From NCBI RefSeq assembly GCF_000213975.1, contig NZ_GL892076.1, forward strand, positions 2,217,144-2,265,929: a stretch of 48,786 bases of DNA, written 5' to 3'. A model generated the notes under the pieces. The model was not told the DNA's origin, did no database searches, and worked only from the letters and a program-made list of their open reading frames with translations. The DNA comes from Centipeda periodontii DSM 2778. Its GTDB lineage: Bacteria > Bacillota > Negativicutes > Selenomonadales > Selenomonadaceae. A program made the translations under genes and the position numbers. Positions 38,365-46,565 of this stretch are shown here, piece after piece. The number at the start of each line of letters is the position of its first letter. Positions within the stretch are counted from its first letter, which is position 1.

Positions 38365-39428
38365 GAGAGTGCCTCCTTTCCATCCTCCGTGTAAAGTGTC
38401 AGCGCATTGCGCGGAAGCGCAATGCCGACCGTATCTCCAACGTTGTATGCCTGTCCTCCATGTGTGCGATAGATCTTACTGATCAGAGACTCTCCCCCCT
38501 CAAGCACAATCTCATACTCATCATTTGTACCGAGATAGGTGACACGGCGAACCGTCCCGCACAGCGCACCGGACTCCGGCGAAACGAGCTCGACATCCTC
38601 GGGGCGCACAGAGATCTTCAGCGCACCCTGATACCCGTTCGAAAGTCCGCCGGAAAAAGAGATTTTCCCTAGGACATCAAACGATGATGCCTCTGCTCTT
38701 CCCGCGAGAAAATTCGATGTCCCTATAAAGTCCGCGACAAACATATTTGCGGGATGTGTATAGATCTCACGCGGGGTGCCGAGCTGCATGACCGACCCGG
38801 CCTGCATGACTGCAATCCGATCCGAGATGGCAAGAGCCTCCTCCTGATCGTGCGTTACGTAGATCGTTGTAATGCCAAGCTCCTTTTGGATGCGGCGTAT
38901 ATTGGTCCGCATCGTCAGACGCAGCTTGGCATCCAGATTTGAAAGCGGTTCATCCATGAGCAGGACATCGGGGCGGATGACAATCGCGCGTGCAAGCGCC
39001 ACACGCTGCTGCTGTCCGCCGGAGAGTTGGGACGGCATACGCTCCGCCAGATTTTCAATCTGCATGAGGGCAAGCGCCTCAGCCGTCCGCTCCTTTTGCT
39101 CGGCCGCGCCGGCATTGCGCGCACGCAGTCCATAGGCGACATTATCCGCAACGGAAAGATGCGGGAAGATGGCGTAGTTCTGAAAGACCATGCCGGTATT
39201 GCGGCGGTGGGGCGGAATATCATTGATGCACCGATCACCGAAGAAGATCTTCCCGTCATCGATTTCGTTGAAGCCTGCGATCATGCGCAGCAGCGTCGTC
39301 TTTCCGCACCCCGAAGGTCCGAGCAGGGTAAAAAACTCTCCTCCGTTGATGGAGAGCGTGATATGATTGACGGCGTAGAAATCACCATAGCGCTTTACAG
39401 CATCTTGTATACGAACAGACAGACTCAT
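38361..39428 (-). CDS. ABC transporter ATP-binding protein, FbpC/PotA type
   Basis: 355 residues from ATG 39428. Walker [12 protein letters not shown], signature [14 protein letters not shown], Walker [16 protein letters not shown] and the H-loop THDQEEA are intact, and a TOBE-type C-terminal domain (about 285-350) is present. It powers the two-module permease. An attenuator-like hairpin and a G-quadruplex motif separate it from the solute-binding protein gene, so it is probably made in lower amount than that protein. A longer in-frame reading upstream runs through those structures and is not real. Confidence 0.92.
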   Translation of the reverse strand: MSLSVRIQDAVKRYGDFYAVNHITLSINGGEFFTLLGPSGCGKTTLLRMIAGFNEIDDGKIFFGDRCINDIPPHRRNTGMVFQNYAIFPHLSVADNVAYGLRARNAGAAEQKERTAEALALMQIENLAERMPSQLSGGQQQRVALARAIVIRPDVLLMDEPLSNLDAKLRLTMRTNIRRIQKELGITTIYVTHDQEEALAISDRIAVMQAGSVMQLGTPREIYTHPANMFVADFIGTSNFLAGRAEASSFDVLGKISFSGGLSNGYQGALKISVRPEDVELVSPESGALCGTVRRVTYLGTNDEYEIVLEGGESLISKIYRTHGGQAYNVGDTVGIALPRNALTLYTEDGKEALS

Positions 39429-39440
39429 AATACACAGCCT

Positions 39441-39473
39441 TTCAAAAAGAAAACCGCCACACAATGTGACGGT
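39441..39473 (-). terminator. Terminator/attenuator before the ABC ATPase gene
   Basis: Minus-strand stem ACCGTCACA/TGTGGCGGT (one G-U pair) with a three-base loop, followed by TTTTCTTTTTG. Its tail ends 12 nt before the ATPase start and overlaps its ribosome site region. It lies 47 nt after the binding-protein stop. Confidence 0.75.
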
Positions 39474-39480
39474 CTTGGAA

Positions 39481-39518
39481 GGGGAAAATATGGGAATGGG
39501 GGGATGGGGGAAATGGGG
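39481..39518 (+). other. Five-tract G-quadruplex motif
   Basis: Five runs of three to six G (39481-39484, 39492-39494, 39498-39503, 39506-39510, 39515-39518) separated by loops of 7, 3, 2 and 4 nt on the plus strand, which is the template for the surrounding genes. It meets the usual G3+N1-7 pattern with one tract to spare. It sits directly after the binding-protein stop codon. Confidence 0.75.
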
Positions 39519-39520
39519 AT

Positions 39521-40531
39521 TTATTTGATAACCGCTGCGCGCCACTTGCTCAGGAACTCATCCTTAAAGGAAACGGCACGCTGGGTATCAAACGGTGTGT
39601 AGCGAATCTCCGACACCGGTCGGATCGACGCAGGCGGCTGAACATCGGCGCGCGTTGAACGGCGCTGATAGTCACCGAAACGCTCATGCACCTTCTTGCT
39701 CATGACGAAATCAAGGAATTTCTGTGCATTTTCCGCGTGTTTGGCGCCCTTGATGATGCCAATGCCGCCGGAGGAAATCGCTGTTCCCTCCTCGGGATAG
39801 ACAATCTTCATATGTGCGCCGTTCGTAATATATTTGAGCACAGGCTCTTCGAATGTCGCTGTAATGGCATACTCTCCGTCCGAGAGCGCCTTAATCTGTG
39901 CCGCCGATCCGCTGATGATCTTGCCGTCCAGATTATCGACGAGCTGTCCGATGATCGCCGTGTCGCCGCCGAGTTTATCCATCATCGTGAGGAGTACTGC
40001 GTAGGTGGAACTCGATTTAGCGGGATCGGCAAGAGCAATGCGTCCACGGAATTTCGGATCCAACAGATCCTTCCAGCCTTTCGGTGCATCTGCCTCGCTG
40101 ACAAGATCCGTGTTATAGGCAAGAACATAGGGATCCATCGTCACATTATAGAAAGCATTGTTCTCTCGAACAAAGTTCGGATTGATCGAAGATTTCTCTT
40201 TCGATTCATAGGGCTGCAGATATGGCTCCAATGCCACATAGGCATCTGCCGAGCCGCCCCACATGATATCGCCGAGCGGATTCTCCTTTTCCGCACGCAC
40301 ACGTGCCATGAGCTCTCCTGAGCCGCCAGCAACGAGCTGCACCTGAATTCCCGTCTGCTCTTGGAACTCCTTGACAATCGGTGCCGTCCAATCGTCCGTA
40401 TTACAGTTGTATACAACAAGTGTGTTATTCTCTGCCTTGGATCCCTGTTCCGAGCCGCCACAGCCCACAAGCACCATCGACAGAGACGTGAGCGCAGCTA
40501 CGGCGAGCATTGCTTTCCGACGAAAGAACAT
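39521..40531 (-). CDS. ABC transporter solute-binding lipoprotein, AfuA/FbpA-like fold
   Basis: 336 residues. A lipoprotein signal ends in LVGC (Cys about 24). Family segments are NTLVVYNCNTDDW, GSGELMARVRAEKENPLGDIMWGGSAD and KIVYPEEGTAISSGGIGIIKGAKHAENAQKF. These belong to the FbpA/AfuA cluster of periplasmic binding proteins. The paired tyrosines (NNYYWH-like) that bind ferric iron in FbpA are not seen: the equivalent stretch reads ITATFEEPVLKYI. So a phosphorylated organic ligand, such as a sugar phosphate or phosphonate, is as likely as iron. Start ATG has a GAGGAGG site. Confidence 0.88.
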   Translation of the reverse strand: MFFRRKAMLAVAALTSLSMVLVGCGGSEQGSKAENNTLVVYNCNTDDWTAPIVKEFQEQTGIQVQLVAGGSGELMARVRAEKENPLGDIMWGGSADAYVALEPYLQPYESKEKSSINPNFVRENNAFYNVTMDPYVLAYNTDLVSEADAPKGWKDLLDPKFRGRIALADPAKSSSTYAVLLTMMDKLGGDTAIIGQLVDNLDGKIISGSAAQIKALSDGEYAITATFEEPVLKYITNGAHMKIVYPEEGTAISSGGIGIIKGAKHAENAQKFLDFVMSKKVHERFGDYQRRSTRADVQPPASIRPVSEIRYTPFDTQRAVSFKDEFLSKWRAAVIK

Positions 40532-40578
40532 AGGCGATACCTCCTCAAGAGAGCAATCAATATTTCATCTTTTTTGTT

Positions 40579-40607
40579 ATTATAGAATTATCAGAACTAA
40601 CCTTCAA
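40579..40607 (-). promoter_or_regulatory. Promoter of the binding-protein ABC/two-component operon
   Basis: TTGAAG (40607-40602), 17-bp spacer, TATAAT (40584-40579). The -10 is perfect. It lies between uvrC and the binding-protein gene, leaving a leader of about 40 nt. Confidence 0.8.
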
Positions 40608-40645
40608 TTAGATGATTCATCATTTTAGTATGAGAATCCTATCTT

Positions 40646-42475
40646 CTATTGTTTCCCACGAAGTTCTCGCTGTGCCTCAAAGAAATGAGCAATCGCCTCC
40701 GCCGAAGGACGATTCATTCCGGGTACAGCGGCGAGTTCATCGACCGAAGCCGCCTTAATCTTGTCCAGTGTTCCAAAGTGCATCCAGAGACTCTGCCGCC
40801 GTTTCGGACCAACACCGACGATATGATCCAATACAGAAACGAGGTTGCGTTTGCCGCGCAGCTTCCTGTGGAAGGTAATGGCGAATCGGTGCGCCTCATC
40901 GCGGATACGCTGGATGAGATAGAGGGATTGACTGCGGCGCGGCAGTTCGACCGGTTCGGGATTCCCCTCCGTAAAAACGAGTTCAAACTGCTTGGCGAGT
41001 CCGACAACGGGCACATCCTTATGCCCCGCCTCGTTTCGGATGATCTCAAGTGCAGAGGAGAGCTGCCCCTTGCCGCCGTCGATGATGATGAGGTCGGGCA
41101 GTTCATCGGCAGGCAGTCCGACGTAGCGACGCGTCGTCACCTCACGCATGGAGAGGAAGTCGTCGGGCTTGCCCTCCGCACTCCTGATCTTAAAGCGGCG
41201 GTAGTCCGACTTCTTCGGCATGCCGCCCTCGAAGACAACCATCGAGGCGACCGTTTCCTGCCCCTGATTGTGAGAAATGTCGAAGCACTCCATGCGATAC
41301 GGCGTCTTCTTGAGTCCGAGATAGCGCCCAAGCTCCTCGACGGCGCCGAGCGTCTGCTCGTCTGCAAGACTGCGGCGCGTCTCCTCGTCCGCGAGAAATT
41401 TCTCCGCATTGCCCGTCGCCATCAGGACGATATCGCGCTTCGTCCCGCGCTGTGGCGTGAGGAGGATAACCTTTCCCCCGCCCTTTCGCTCCGCAAGCCA
41501 GCGCTCGATGATCTCCTGCTCCGCCGCATCGATCGCGTGCGGCAGCAGTACCTCGCGCGGGACAAACGTCGCCTGATTGTAATACTGTTCGAGGAACGCG
41601 CGCAGAATGTCCGCATCGCTCTCCTCCTCGCTCCCGCGCAGGAGGAAGTGCTCGCGTCCGATCATCTTGCCGCTGCGGATAAAGAAGATCTGCATGCAGA
41701 CCCCCGCCGCCGAACGCGCCATACCGATCGCATCCTGATCGCCCGCGCCCGTCACGATGTTCTGCCGCTCCGCCGCCTTGCGCACCGCAGCGAGCTGATC
41801 TCTGAGGCGCGCCGCCGTCTCGAAGTGATAGGCTTCTGCCGCAAGCGTCATGCGGTGCTCCAATTCGCGTTCCACATCGTCCGTCCGCCCCTCAAGGAAG
41901 AGCAGGACGGCACGGATCATCGAACGGTAGTCCTCCTCCGTCACCTTCCCCACACAGGGCGCGAGGCAGCGCTTGATATGATACTCAAGGCAGGGACGAT
42001 CGGGCATTGTCCGACACGTACGCAGAGGAAAAAGGCGCTTCAGGAGCTTCAAGCTGTCCCGCAGCGCCGTCACATTCGTATAGGGGCCGAAGTAGCGCGC
42101 TCCATCACGCAGCACACGCCGCGTGATGAAGACGCGCGGATATTCCTCCTGCACCGTCACCTTTACATAGGGGTAACTCTTGTCATCTTTCAGCCGAATA
42201 TTGTACCGAGGACGATGTTTCTTGATCAGATTCGCCTCGAGGATCAGCGACTCGACCTCGTTCGCGGTCATGATCGTCTCGAAATCCACGACATGCGAGA
42301 CCATCGCCCGCACCTTCGGCGATTGATTGCGGCTGCTCTGGAAATACTGCCGCACGCGGTTCTTGAGGACAATCGCCTTGCCCACGTAGATGATCTTCCC
42401 GCGCGCGTCCTTCATGAGATAGACACCCGGCGAATCGGGCAGCAGTTTCAGCTTTTCAGCAACGAGGTCTGTCAC
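40646..42475 (-). CDS. uvrC: UvrABC system protein C
   Basis: 609-residue excision endonuclease subunit. N-terminal GIY-YIG nuclease domain (LLPDSPGVYLMKDARGKIIYVGKA), a UVR motif near 200-235, the RNase H-like second nuclease domain (MECFDISHNQGQETVASMVVFEGG ... IIDGGKGQLSSAL) and a C-terminal helix-hairpin-helix pair (VGVGPKRRQSLWMHF). It makes the two incisions around DNA lesions. It lies two nt after leuA, so transcription of a repair gene follows leucine synthesis here. No terminator is visible downstream. Confidence 0.96.
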   Translation of the reverse strand: MTDLVAEKLKLLPDSPGVYLMKDARGKIIYVGKAIVLKNRVRQYFQSSRNQSPKVRAMVSHVVDFETIMTANEVESLILEANLIKKHRPRYNIRLKDDKSYPYVKVTVQEEYPRVFITRRVLRDGARYFGPYTNVTALRDSLKLLKRLFPLRTCRTMPDRPCLEYHIKRCLAPCVGKVTEEDYRSMIRAVLLFLEGRTDDVERELEHRMTLAAEAYHFETAARLRDQLAAVRKAAERQNIVTGAGDQDAIGMARSAAGVCMQIFFIRSGKMIGREHFLLRGSEEESDADILRAFLEQYYNQATFVPREVLLPHAIDAAEQEIIERWLAERKGGGKVILLTPQRGTKRDIVLMATGNAEKFLADEETRRSLADEQTLGAVEELGRYLGLKKTPYRMECFDISHNQGQETVASMVVFEGGMPKKSDYRRFKIRSAEGKPDDFLSMREVTTRRYVGLPADELPDLIIIDGGKGQLSSALEIIRNEAGHKDVPVVGLAKQFELVFTEGNPEPVELPRRSQSLYLIQRIRDEAHRFAITFHRKLRGKRNLVSVLDHIVGVGPKRRQSLWMHFGTLDKIKAASVDELAAVPGMNRPSAEAIAHFFEAQRELRGKQ

Positions 42476-42477
42476 GC

Positions 42478-44145
42478 TCAGTGTCCCGCCTTCATCCGAT
42501 TGATCGCACTGAAGAGAGCAAGGATGGACGAGGTGATGATATCCGTGTCCAGCCCTGCGCCCCAGTAGACCTTGCCATCCTCGCCCGTGATGCTGATGTA
42601 GGAAATGGCGCGCGAGGTCTGCCCGATCTCGAGTGCGTGCTCGCTGTACGTCAGATTCGTATAGTGGAGACCGAGGTTCGCCTGCAGGGCGTTCGAGATC
42701 GCATCGAGACGTCCGTTGCCACGCGCCTCATACGTGCGATCCTCACCGTCCACCTTGAGGTGAACGTCGCCCATGCGCGTGCCGTCCGGCTGCTTTTTCA
42801 GATGGAAGTCCGAAAGCTCGAACGGGAAGATGACATTGACATAGGTATCTGTGAACACCTTATAGATTTCATCCGGCATAAGCTCCTTGTGTCCGCTGTC
42901 GGAAACGGCTTTCACGCGGTAGCTGAGGTCCTCGCGCATCTTCTTCGGCATGCTGATGCCGTACTGCTGCTCCATAATGTAGCCGACGCCGCCCCTGCCC
43001 GACTGGCTGTTGATGCGGATGACATCGCCGTCGTACGTACGCCCGACATCCTTCGGGTCGATGTAGAGGTATGGCAGCGACCAGTGCTTCGGCTTGTTCT
43101 CGTCCCAGTGCTTCATGCCCTTCGCAATGGCATCCTGATGGGAGCCGGAGAACGCGGCAAAGACGAGCGAACCGGAGTACGGCTGACGCGGGTTGACCTG
43201 CATGCGCGTCACCTGCTCGTAGACCTCGACGAGATGCGGCAGATCGGAGAAGTCGAGATTCGGATCAACACCGAGTGCGAACATATTCATCGCAACTGTG
43301 ATGATGTCGACGTTGCCCGTGCGCTCCCCATTGCCGAAGAGCGTGCCCTCGACACGGTCTGCGCCCGCCAGAAGCCCCATCTCTGCATCCGCTACACCGC
43401 AGCCGCGGTCGTTGTGCGGATGGAGGGAAAGAACAACACTGTCACGGTATTTCAGCCGCTCGTTGACATAGGCAATCTGCATCCCGTAGACATGCGACAT
43501 CGACATTTGAACTGTCGAGGGAAGATTGATGATCGCCTTGCGGTCCGGCGTCGGCTGCCACACATCGAGGACGGCATTGCAGACCTCGAGCGCGTACTCG
43601 GGTTCCGTGCCCGTAAAGCTCTCAGGTGAGTACTCGAAGCGGTAGTTCGCTCCCGCCTCCTCCGTCAGCTTCTTGAGGAGCTTCGCGCCGTCCACGGCAA
43701 TCTGAAGAATCTCCTCCTTCGAGCGCGCAAAGACCTGCTCACGCTGTGCCGCAGACGTGGGGTTGTAGACATGCACAATCGCGTTCTTCACGCCGCGCAG
43801 CGCATCAAACGTCTTGCGGATGATATGTTCACGCGCCTGTGTCAGCACCTGCACGGTCACATCGTCGGGGATGAGGTTGTCCTCCACGAGACGGCGCAGG
43901 AACTCATACTCCGTCTCCGAGGCGGCAGGGAAGCCGACCTCGATCTCCTTGAAGCCCACACGTACAAGGAGATCGAAGAACGCCAGTTTCTCATCGAGAC
44001 TCATCGGGATGATGAGTGCCTGATTGCCGTCGCGCAGATCGACCGAGCACCAGATCGGCGCCTTGTCGGGTGCATCCGTACGCAGCCAGTCCAGACGAAT
44101 CTCGGGCGGCATATAGTAACCCTTCGTGTACTTTGTGTGATTCAT
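42478..44145 (-). CDS. leuA: 2-Isopropylmalate synthase, long (LeuA2) type
   Basis: 555 residues. Catalyses acetyl-CoA plus 2-oxoisovalerate to 2-isopropylmalate, the first leucine-specific step. The N-terminus has WCSVDLRDGNQALI (catalytic Arg-Asp) and the barrel carries LHPHNDRGCGVAD with GNGERTGNVDI. The C-terminal regulatory LeuA_dimer domain (about 430-555) is present, so leucine feedback is likely. The other leu genes are absent from the window. Its leader contains a promoter and a terminator-like hairpin. Confidence 0.95.
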   Translation of the reverse strand: MNHTKYTKGYYMPPEIRLDWLRTDAPDKAPIWCSVDLRDGNQALIIPMSLDEKLAFFDLLVRVGFKEIEVGFPAASETEYEFLRRLVEDNLIPDDVTVQVLTQAREHIIRKTFDALRGVKNAIVHVYNPTSAAQREQVFARSKEEILQIAVDGAKLLKKLTEEAGANYRFEYSPESFTGTEPEYALEVCNAVLDVWQPTPDRKAIINLPSTVQMSMSHVYGMQIAYVNERLKYRDSVVLSLHPHNDRGCGVADAEMGLLAGADRVEGTLFGNGERTGNVDIITVAMNMFALGVDPNLDFSDLPHLVEVYEQVTRMQVNPRQPYSGSLVFAAFSGSHQDAIAKGMKHWDENKPKHWSLPYLYIDPKDVGRTYDGDVIRINSQSGRGGVGYIMEQQYGISMPKKMREDLSYRVKAVSDSGHKELMPDEIYKVFTDTYVNVIFPFELSDFHLKKQPDGTRMGDVHLKVDGEDRTYEARGNGRLDAISNALQANLGLHYTNLTYSEHALEIGQTSRAISYISITGEDGKVYWGAGLDTDIITSSILALFSAINRMKAGH

Positions 44146-44180
44146 GATCGTTCCCCCCGCATTATCAAAATATCCTTCCT

Positions 44181-44220
44181 AAAACAAGAAAGTCCCTCGC
44201 CGCTTTGTGGGGCGAAGGAC
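44181..44220 (-). terminator. Terminator-like hairpin in the leuA leader
   Basis: Minus-strand stem GTCCTTCGCC/GGCGAGGGAC (one G-U pair) with a 9-nt loop, followed by TTTCTTGTTTT. It lies inside the leader, about 20 nt after the expected transcription start and 36 nt before leuA. It may attenuate leuA-uvrC. No T-box consensus and no leader peptide rich in leucine codons are visible before it. Confidence 0.75.
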
Positions 44221-44247
44221 GAACCTGCGTTATCCTAGCGTTGTGCT

Positions 44248-44276
44248 ATCTTACCATATTCACGGGCAGTTTGCAA
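44248..44276 (-). promoter_or_regulatory. leuA-uvrC promoter
   Basis: TTGCAA (44276-44271), 17-bp spacer, TAAGAT (44253-44248), preceded by TGG (extended -10). It is close in sequence to the manA promoter TTGCAG-N17-TAAGAT. Confidence 0.7.
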
Positions 44277-44296
44277 ATCCGACCAATGAGCATGGA

Positions 44297-44460
44297 GTGA
44301 TGTCCCAAAGCGAACCCTAGTGGAGCAAGTGAGTAAAGCGTGCGACTCGCCCCCGGCGTACTTCTTTCGTTCAAGCGTAGCGCGTTTAAGAAGTGCGCCG
44401 GTATTTAGGCGAACGAGCACGTGATCACTTGCGTAACGAGGCGTTCGCGCGGGACATCAC
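44297..44460. repeat. 164-bp foldback palindrome between DUF2156 gene and leuA
   Basis: The outer arms GTGATGTCCC (44297-44306) and GGGACATCAC (44451-44460) are exact reverse complements. Inside, GCGAAC/GTTCGC, GTGA/TCAC, GTGC/GCAC, CGCC/GGCG and ACTTCTT/AAGAAGT pair in nested order down to a small GCGTAGCGC loop. The right end contains the TGA stop of the DUF2156 gene (TGA inside GTGATG on the minus strand). It has no similarity to the MITE copies. Together with the leuA leader it fills the 311 bp without a gene; I see no protein gene in it. Confidence 0.85.
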
Positions 44461-45371
44461 CCGAGACACAGAGTAGCATTAAACTTTTCGATCAGCTTCT
44501 CGGGCTTGTAGGACTCCTTTGCCTTGCGTAGCCCCTCGATACCCATATCCTCCTCGCGGTTGATGTAGGTCAGATGGCTCCACGCGTGCTCCACGAAGCC
44601 CTGATTGATCGCGGGATACGCGCCGCGCAGCTCGGGATCCGCCTTCTCGACGTGAATCACCGCCGTGTCCGTGTTCAGCTGCTCGCCGAAGGTAAAGGCA
44701 ATGACGCGCCCCCCGAGGAGGATTGCGCCGCCCTTCAGCCCGAAATCCTCGAAATTGTTCAGCACCTCAAGGATCGCCGTGCGCTCGTAGCCGATGAACG
44801 GATCAACCGTACCGTCCTCCTGCTTGTGCTGCTTATACCAGCTGTTCAACTCGAGCTTGCACAGCGTCACGATTTCATCCGTGATCGGCACAAACACCGC
44901 ATCGGGATGCTCCTTGTGGAACGCGTTCAGATGGTTCTTCTTCGAGTGCAGCTTGCGCCCCGCAAGACTGATGAGTTTTTCCGAGAGATACACATAGTCA
45001 TAGTTGTCACGGTCGGCGACCACCTCAAAATTCGCACAGTCGCAGCTGCGCAGAAAATCAGCATAGCCGCGCTCCATATCGTAGATGTGAAAGGGCTGCT
45101 CAATCTCCTCGAAGTACGCGAGCAGCTTCTTCGTCGCCGCAGGGTACAGCGTGGGATCGCAGAACGGCTGCAATGCCGAGACACGCGCCTTCCACTCGCT
45201 CACGACATAGAGGACGTTATCTTCCTCCGCAACGTGAACGTGGAACGGCTCGCGCCACATGTAGAGATTCGTAAAGTTAAAATGCGAATTCTCGTAGTAA
45301 TTCGCACGGAAATAGCGATCAAGCAGGGGCTTGTCTTCCTTTGTCAAGGCATGAAATTCGATGAGTCTCAC
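44457..45371 (-). CDS. DUF2156 (LPG-synthase C-terminal-like) acyltransferase-fold protein
   Basis: About 304 residues with a GNAT-type DUF2156 domain: RANYYENSHFNFTNLYMWR near the start, KLHSKKNHLNAF in the middle and YPAINQGFVEHAW near the end. Relatives move aminoacyl groups to lipids or act on unknown substrates; there is no membrane domain here. The start is unclear. An ATG at 45413 lies inside a TGCTATAAT extended -10 and so is probably not used. A GGGAGGGTGAG ribosome site lies beside GTG 45371 and nine nt before an ATC at 45362. The TGA stop is inside the foldback palindrome. Confidence 0.75.
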   Translation of the reverse strand: MRLIEFHALTKEDKPLLDRYFRANYYENSHFNFTNLYMWREPFHVHVAEEDNVLYVVSEWKARVSALQPFCDPTLYPAATKKLLAYFEEIEQPFHIYDMERGYADFLRSCDCANFEVVADRDNYDYVYLSEKLISLAGRKLHSKKNHLNAFHKEHPDAVFVPITDEIVTLCKLELNSWYKQHKQEDGTVDPFIGYERTAILEVLNNFEDFGLKGGAILLGGRVIAFTFGEQLNTDTAVIHVEKADPELRGAYPAINQGFVEHAWSHLTYINREEDMGIEGLRKAKESYKPEKLIEKFNATLCLG

Positions 45372-45411
45372 CCTCCCTTTGGGTTTCCTAAAAAGTTCTC
45401 CTAATGGTTTC

Positions 45412-45420
45412 ATTATAGCA
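45412..45420 (-). promoter_or_regulatory. Extended -10 upstream of the DUF2156 gene
   Basis: TGCTATAAT on the minus strand is a perfect extended -10. No good -35 lies 17 bp upstream. Transcription from here would start around 45404, after the ATG at 45413, which favours a downstream translation start. Confidence 0.5.
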
Positions 45421-45438
45421 AAGCCGTCAAGCCCTGCT

Positions 45439-46404
45439 CTATATCTTACTAAGAATCAGTTCTCCGTTGCCATACATCTCATAGCGTCCGAGCCCCGCCG
45501 GAAGGAATACACTCTCCCCTTTCTGAATATGCAGATCCCCTGTTTCAGCACGCAGGATCAAACTGCCGTCGAGTACGGTCAGCGCGTGAAACGAATCCGT
45601 ACCCGCTGTGAGCGAACATTTGCCCGCAACGCTCAGGTGATACACGGTGAAATAATCACATGCCGCAAGAAGCCTCACCTCTGCCCCCGAAAAGATATCA
45701 ATGGGGGGCGAGGATGCCGCACGCTGCGTGACGGGAGCAAGACGAACCACATCGAGCGCCTTGTCAATATGGAGGTCGCGCAGTTTCCCATCTGTCCCGA
45801 CACGTCCATAGTCGTAGATGCGGTACGTTGTGTTTGAGTTCTGCTGAATCTCGCAGATGAGGATGCCCTTACCGATCGCGTGGAGCGTCCCCGCAGGGAT
45901 GAAGAACACATCCCCTTTCTTTACAGGCACACGACGCACGACATCGAGCAGGGTCCCCTCCTCAATGCGACGGCGAAATTCCTCCTTTGTGATTTCATGC
46001 TGAAAACCATAGAGCAGCTCTGCTCCCGCCGCAGCGTCCACAACGTACCACAGTTCCGTCTTGCCGTACTCTCCCTCTGCCTGCATGGCATAGTTGTCAT
46101 CAGGATGCACCTGCACAGAGAGGTCATCATGTGCATCAATCAGCTTGATGAGCAGGGGGAAATAGGAAAACCTCGCTGCATTCCTGCCGAGCGCATCCTG
46201 CCCTTCCGTCGCGATCCAATCTGCGAGGGTCTGCCCCGCTGCCGCACCGTTTGCAATCACACTCTTGCCGTCTCTGTGACAGGCAAGCTCCCAACTCTCG
46301 GCAACCTTCATCAGCTGTGTTTCTTTTCCATATTCGTCCCTCAGACGCATCCCACCCCAAAGATAATCCTTAAGCGGTGCTATCAGTTTCATTGGATATT
46401 TCAT
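45439..46404 (-). CDS. manA: Mannose-6-phosphate isomerase, class I
   Basis: 321-residue zinc cupin enzyme that interconverts mannose 6-phosphate and fructose 6-phosphate. The zinc/active-site segment LSVQVHPDDNYAM and the KTELWYVVDA segment are present, along with a second cupin region (PAGTLHAIGKGILICEIQQNSN). The start ATG has a GAGGAAG site. It has a good promoter and is followed 25 nt later by the DUF2156 gene region. Confidence 0.95.
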   Translation of the reverse strand: MKYPMKLIAPLKDYLWGGMRLRDEYGKETQLMKVAESWELACHRDGKSVIANGAAAGQTLADWIATEGQDALGRNAARFSYFPLLIKLIDAHDDLSVQVHPDDNYAMQAEGEYGKTELWYVVDAAAGAELLYGFQHEITKEEFRRRIEEGTLLDVVRRVPVKKGDVFFIPAGTLHAIGKGILICEIQQNSNTTYRIYDYGRVGTDGKLRDLHIDKALDVVRLAPVTQRAASSPPIDIFSGAEVRLLAACDYFTVYHLSVAGKCSLTAGTDSFHALTVLDGSLILRAETGDLHIQKGESVFLPAGLGRYEMYGNGELILSKI

Positions 46405-46439
46405 GTTTCACTTCCTCTTTGCATTCACTTATAGAGGTT

Positions 46440-46468
46440 ATCTTACCGAATCCCGCGAGAAACTGCAA
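46440..46468 (-). promoter_or_regulatory. manA promoter
   Basis: TTGCAG (46468-46463), 17-bp spacer, TAAGAT (46445-46440). It is divergent from the uraA promoter 28 bp away. Confidence 0.7.
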
Positions 46469-46495
46469 GTGAAAACGTGCCACGCGAAATGATGA

Positions 46496-46524
46496 TTGTT
46501 CCCCGCCGCCGTCTATGGTATCAT
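46496..46524 (+). promoter_or_regulatory. uraA promoter
   Basis: TTGTTC (46496-46501), 17-bp GC-rich spacer, TATCAT (46519-46524) on the plus strand. The leader is about 35 nt, too short for a PyrR-type attenuator. Confidence 0.6.
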
Positions 46525-46565
46525 AAGAACGCACATATTCTACGATTCTGAAACGGAGTGATCTT

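Noticed and set aside
39521-40531. Calling the solute-binding protein a ferric iron (FbpA) protein
   Set aside because: The paired ferric-ligand tyrosines are not seen and the operon carries a YesMN-type system, so the substrate was left open.
40585-40610. Possible remnant of the foldback element near the ABC operon promoter
   Set aside because: Only about 11 bases (AACCTTCAATT) match copy 1, with no terminal repeat or inner arms; chance similarity is more likely.
44235-44420. Small minus-strand frame of 61 codons upstream of leuA as a leucine leader peptide
   Set aside because: It lies mostly inside the foldback palindrome, begins upstream of the leuA promoter and has no run of leucine codons or ribosome site.
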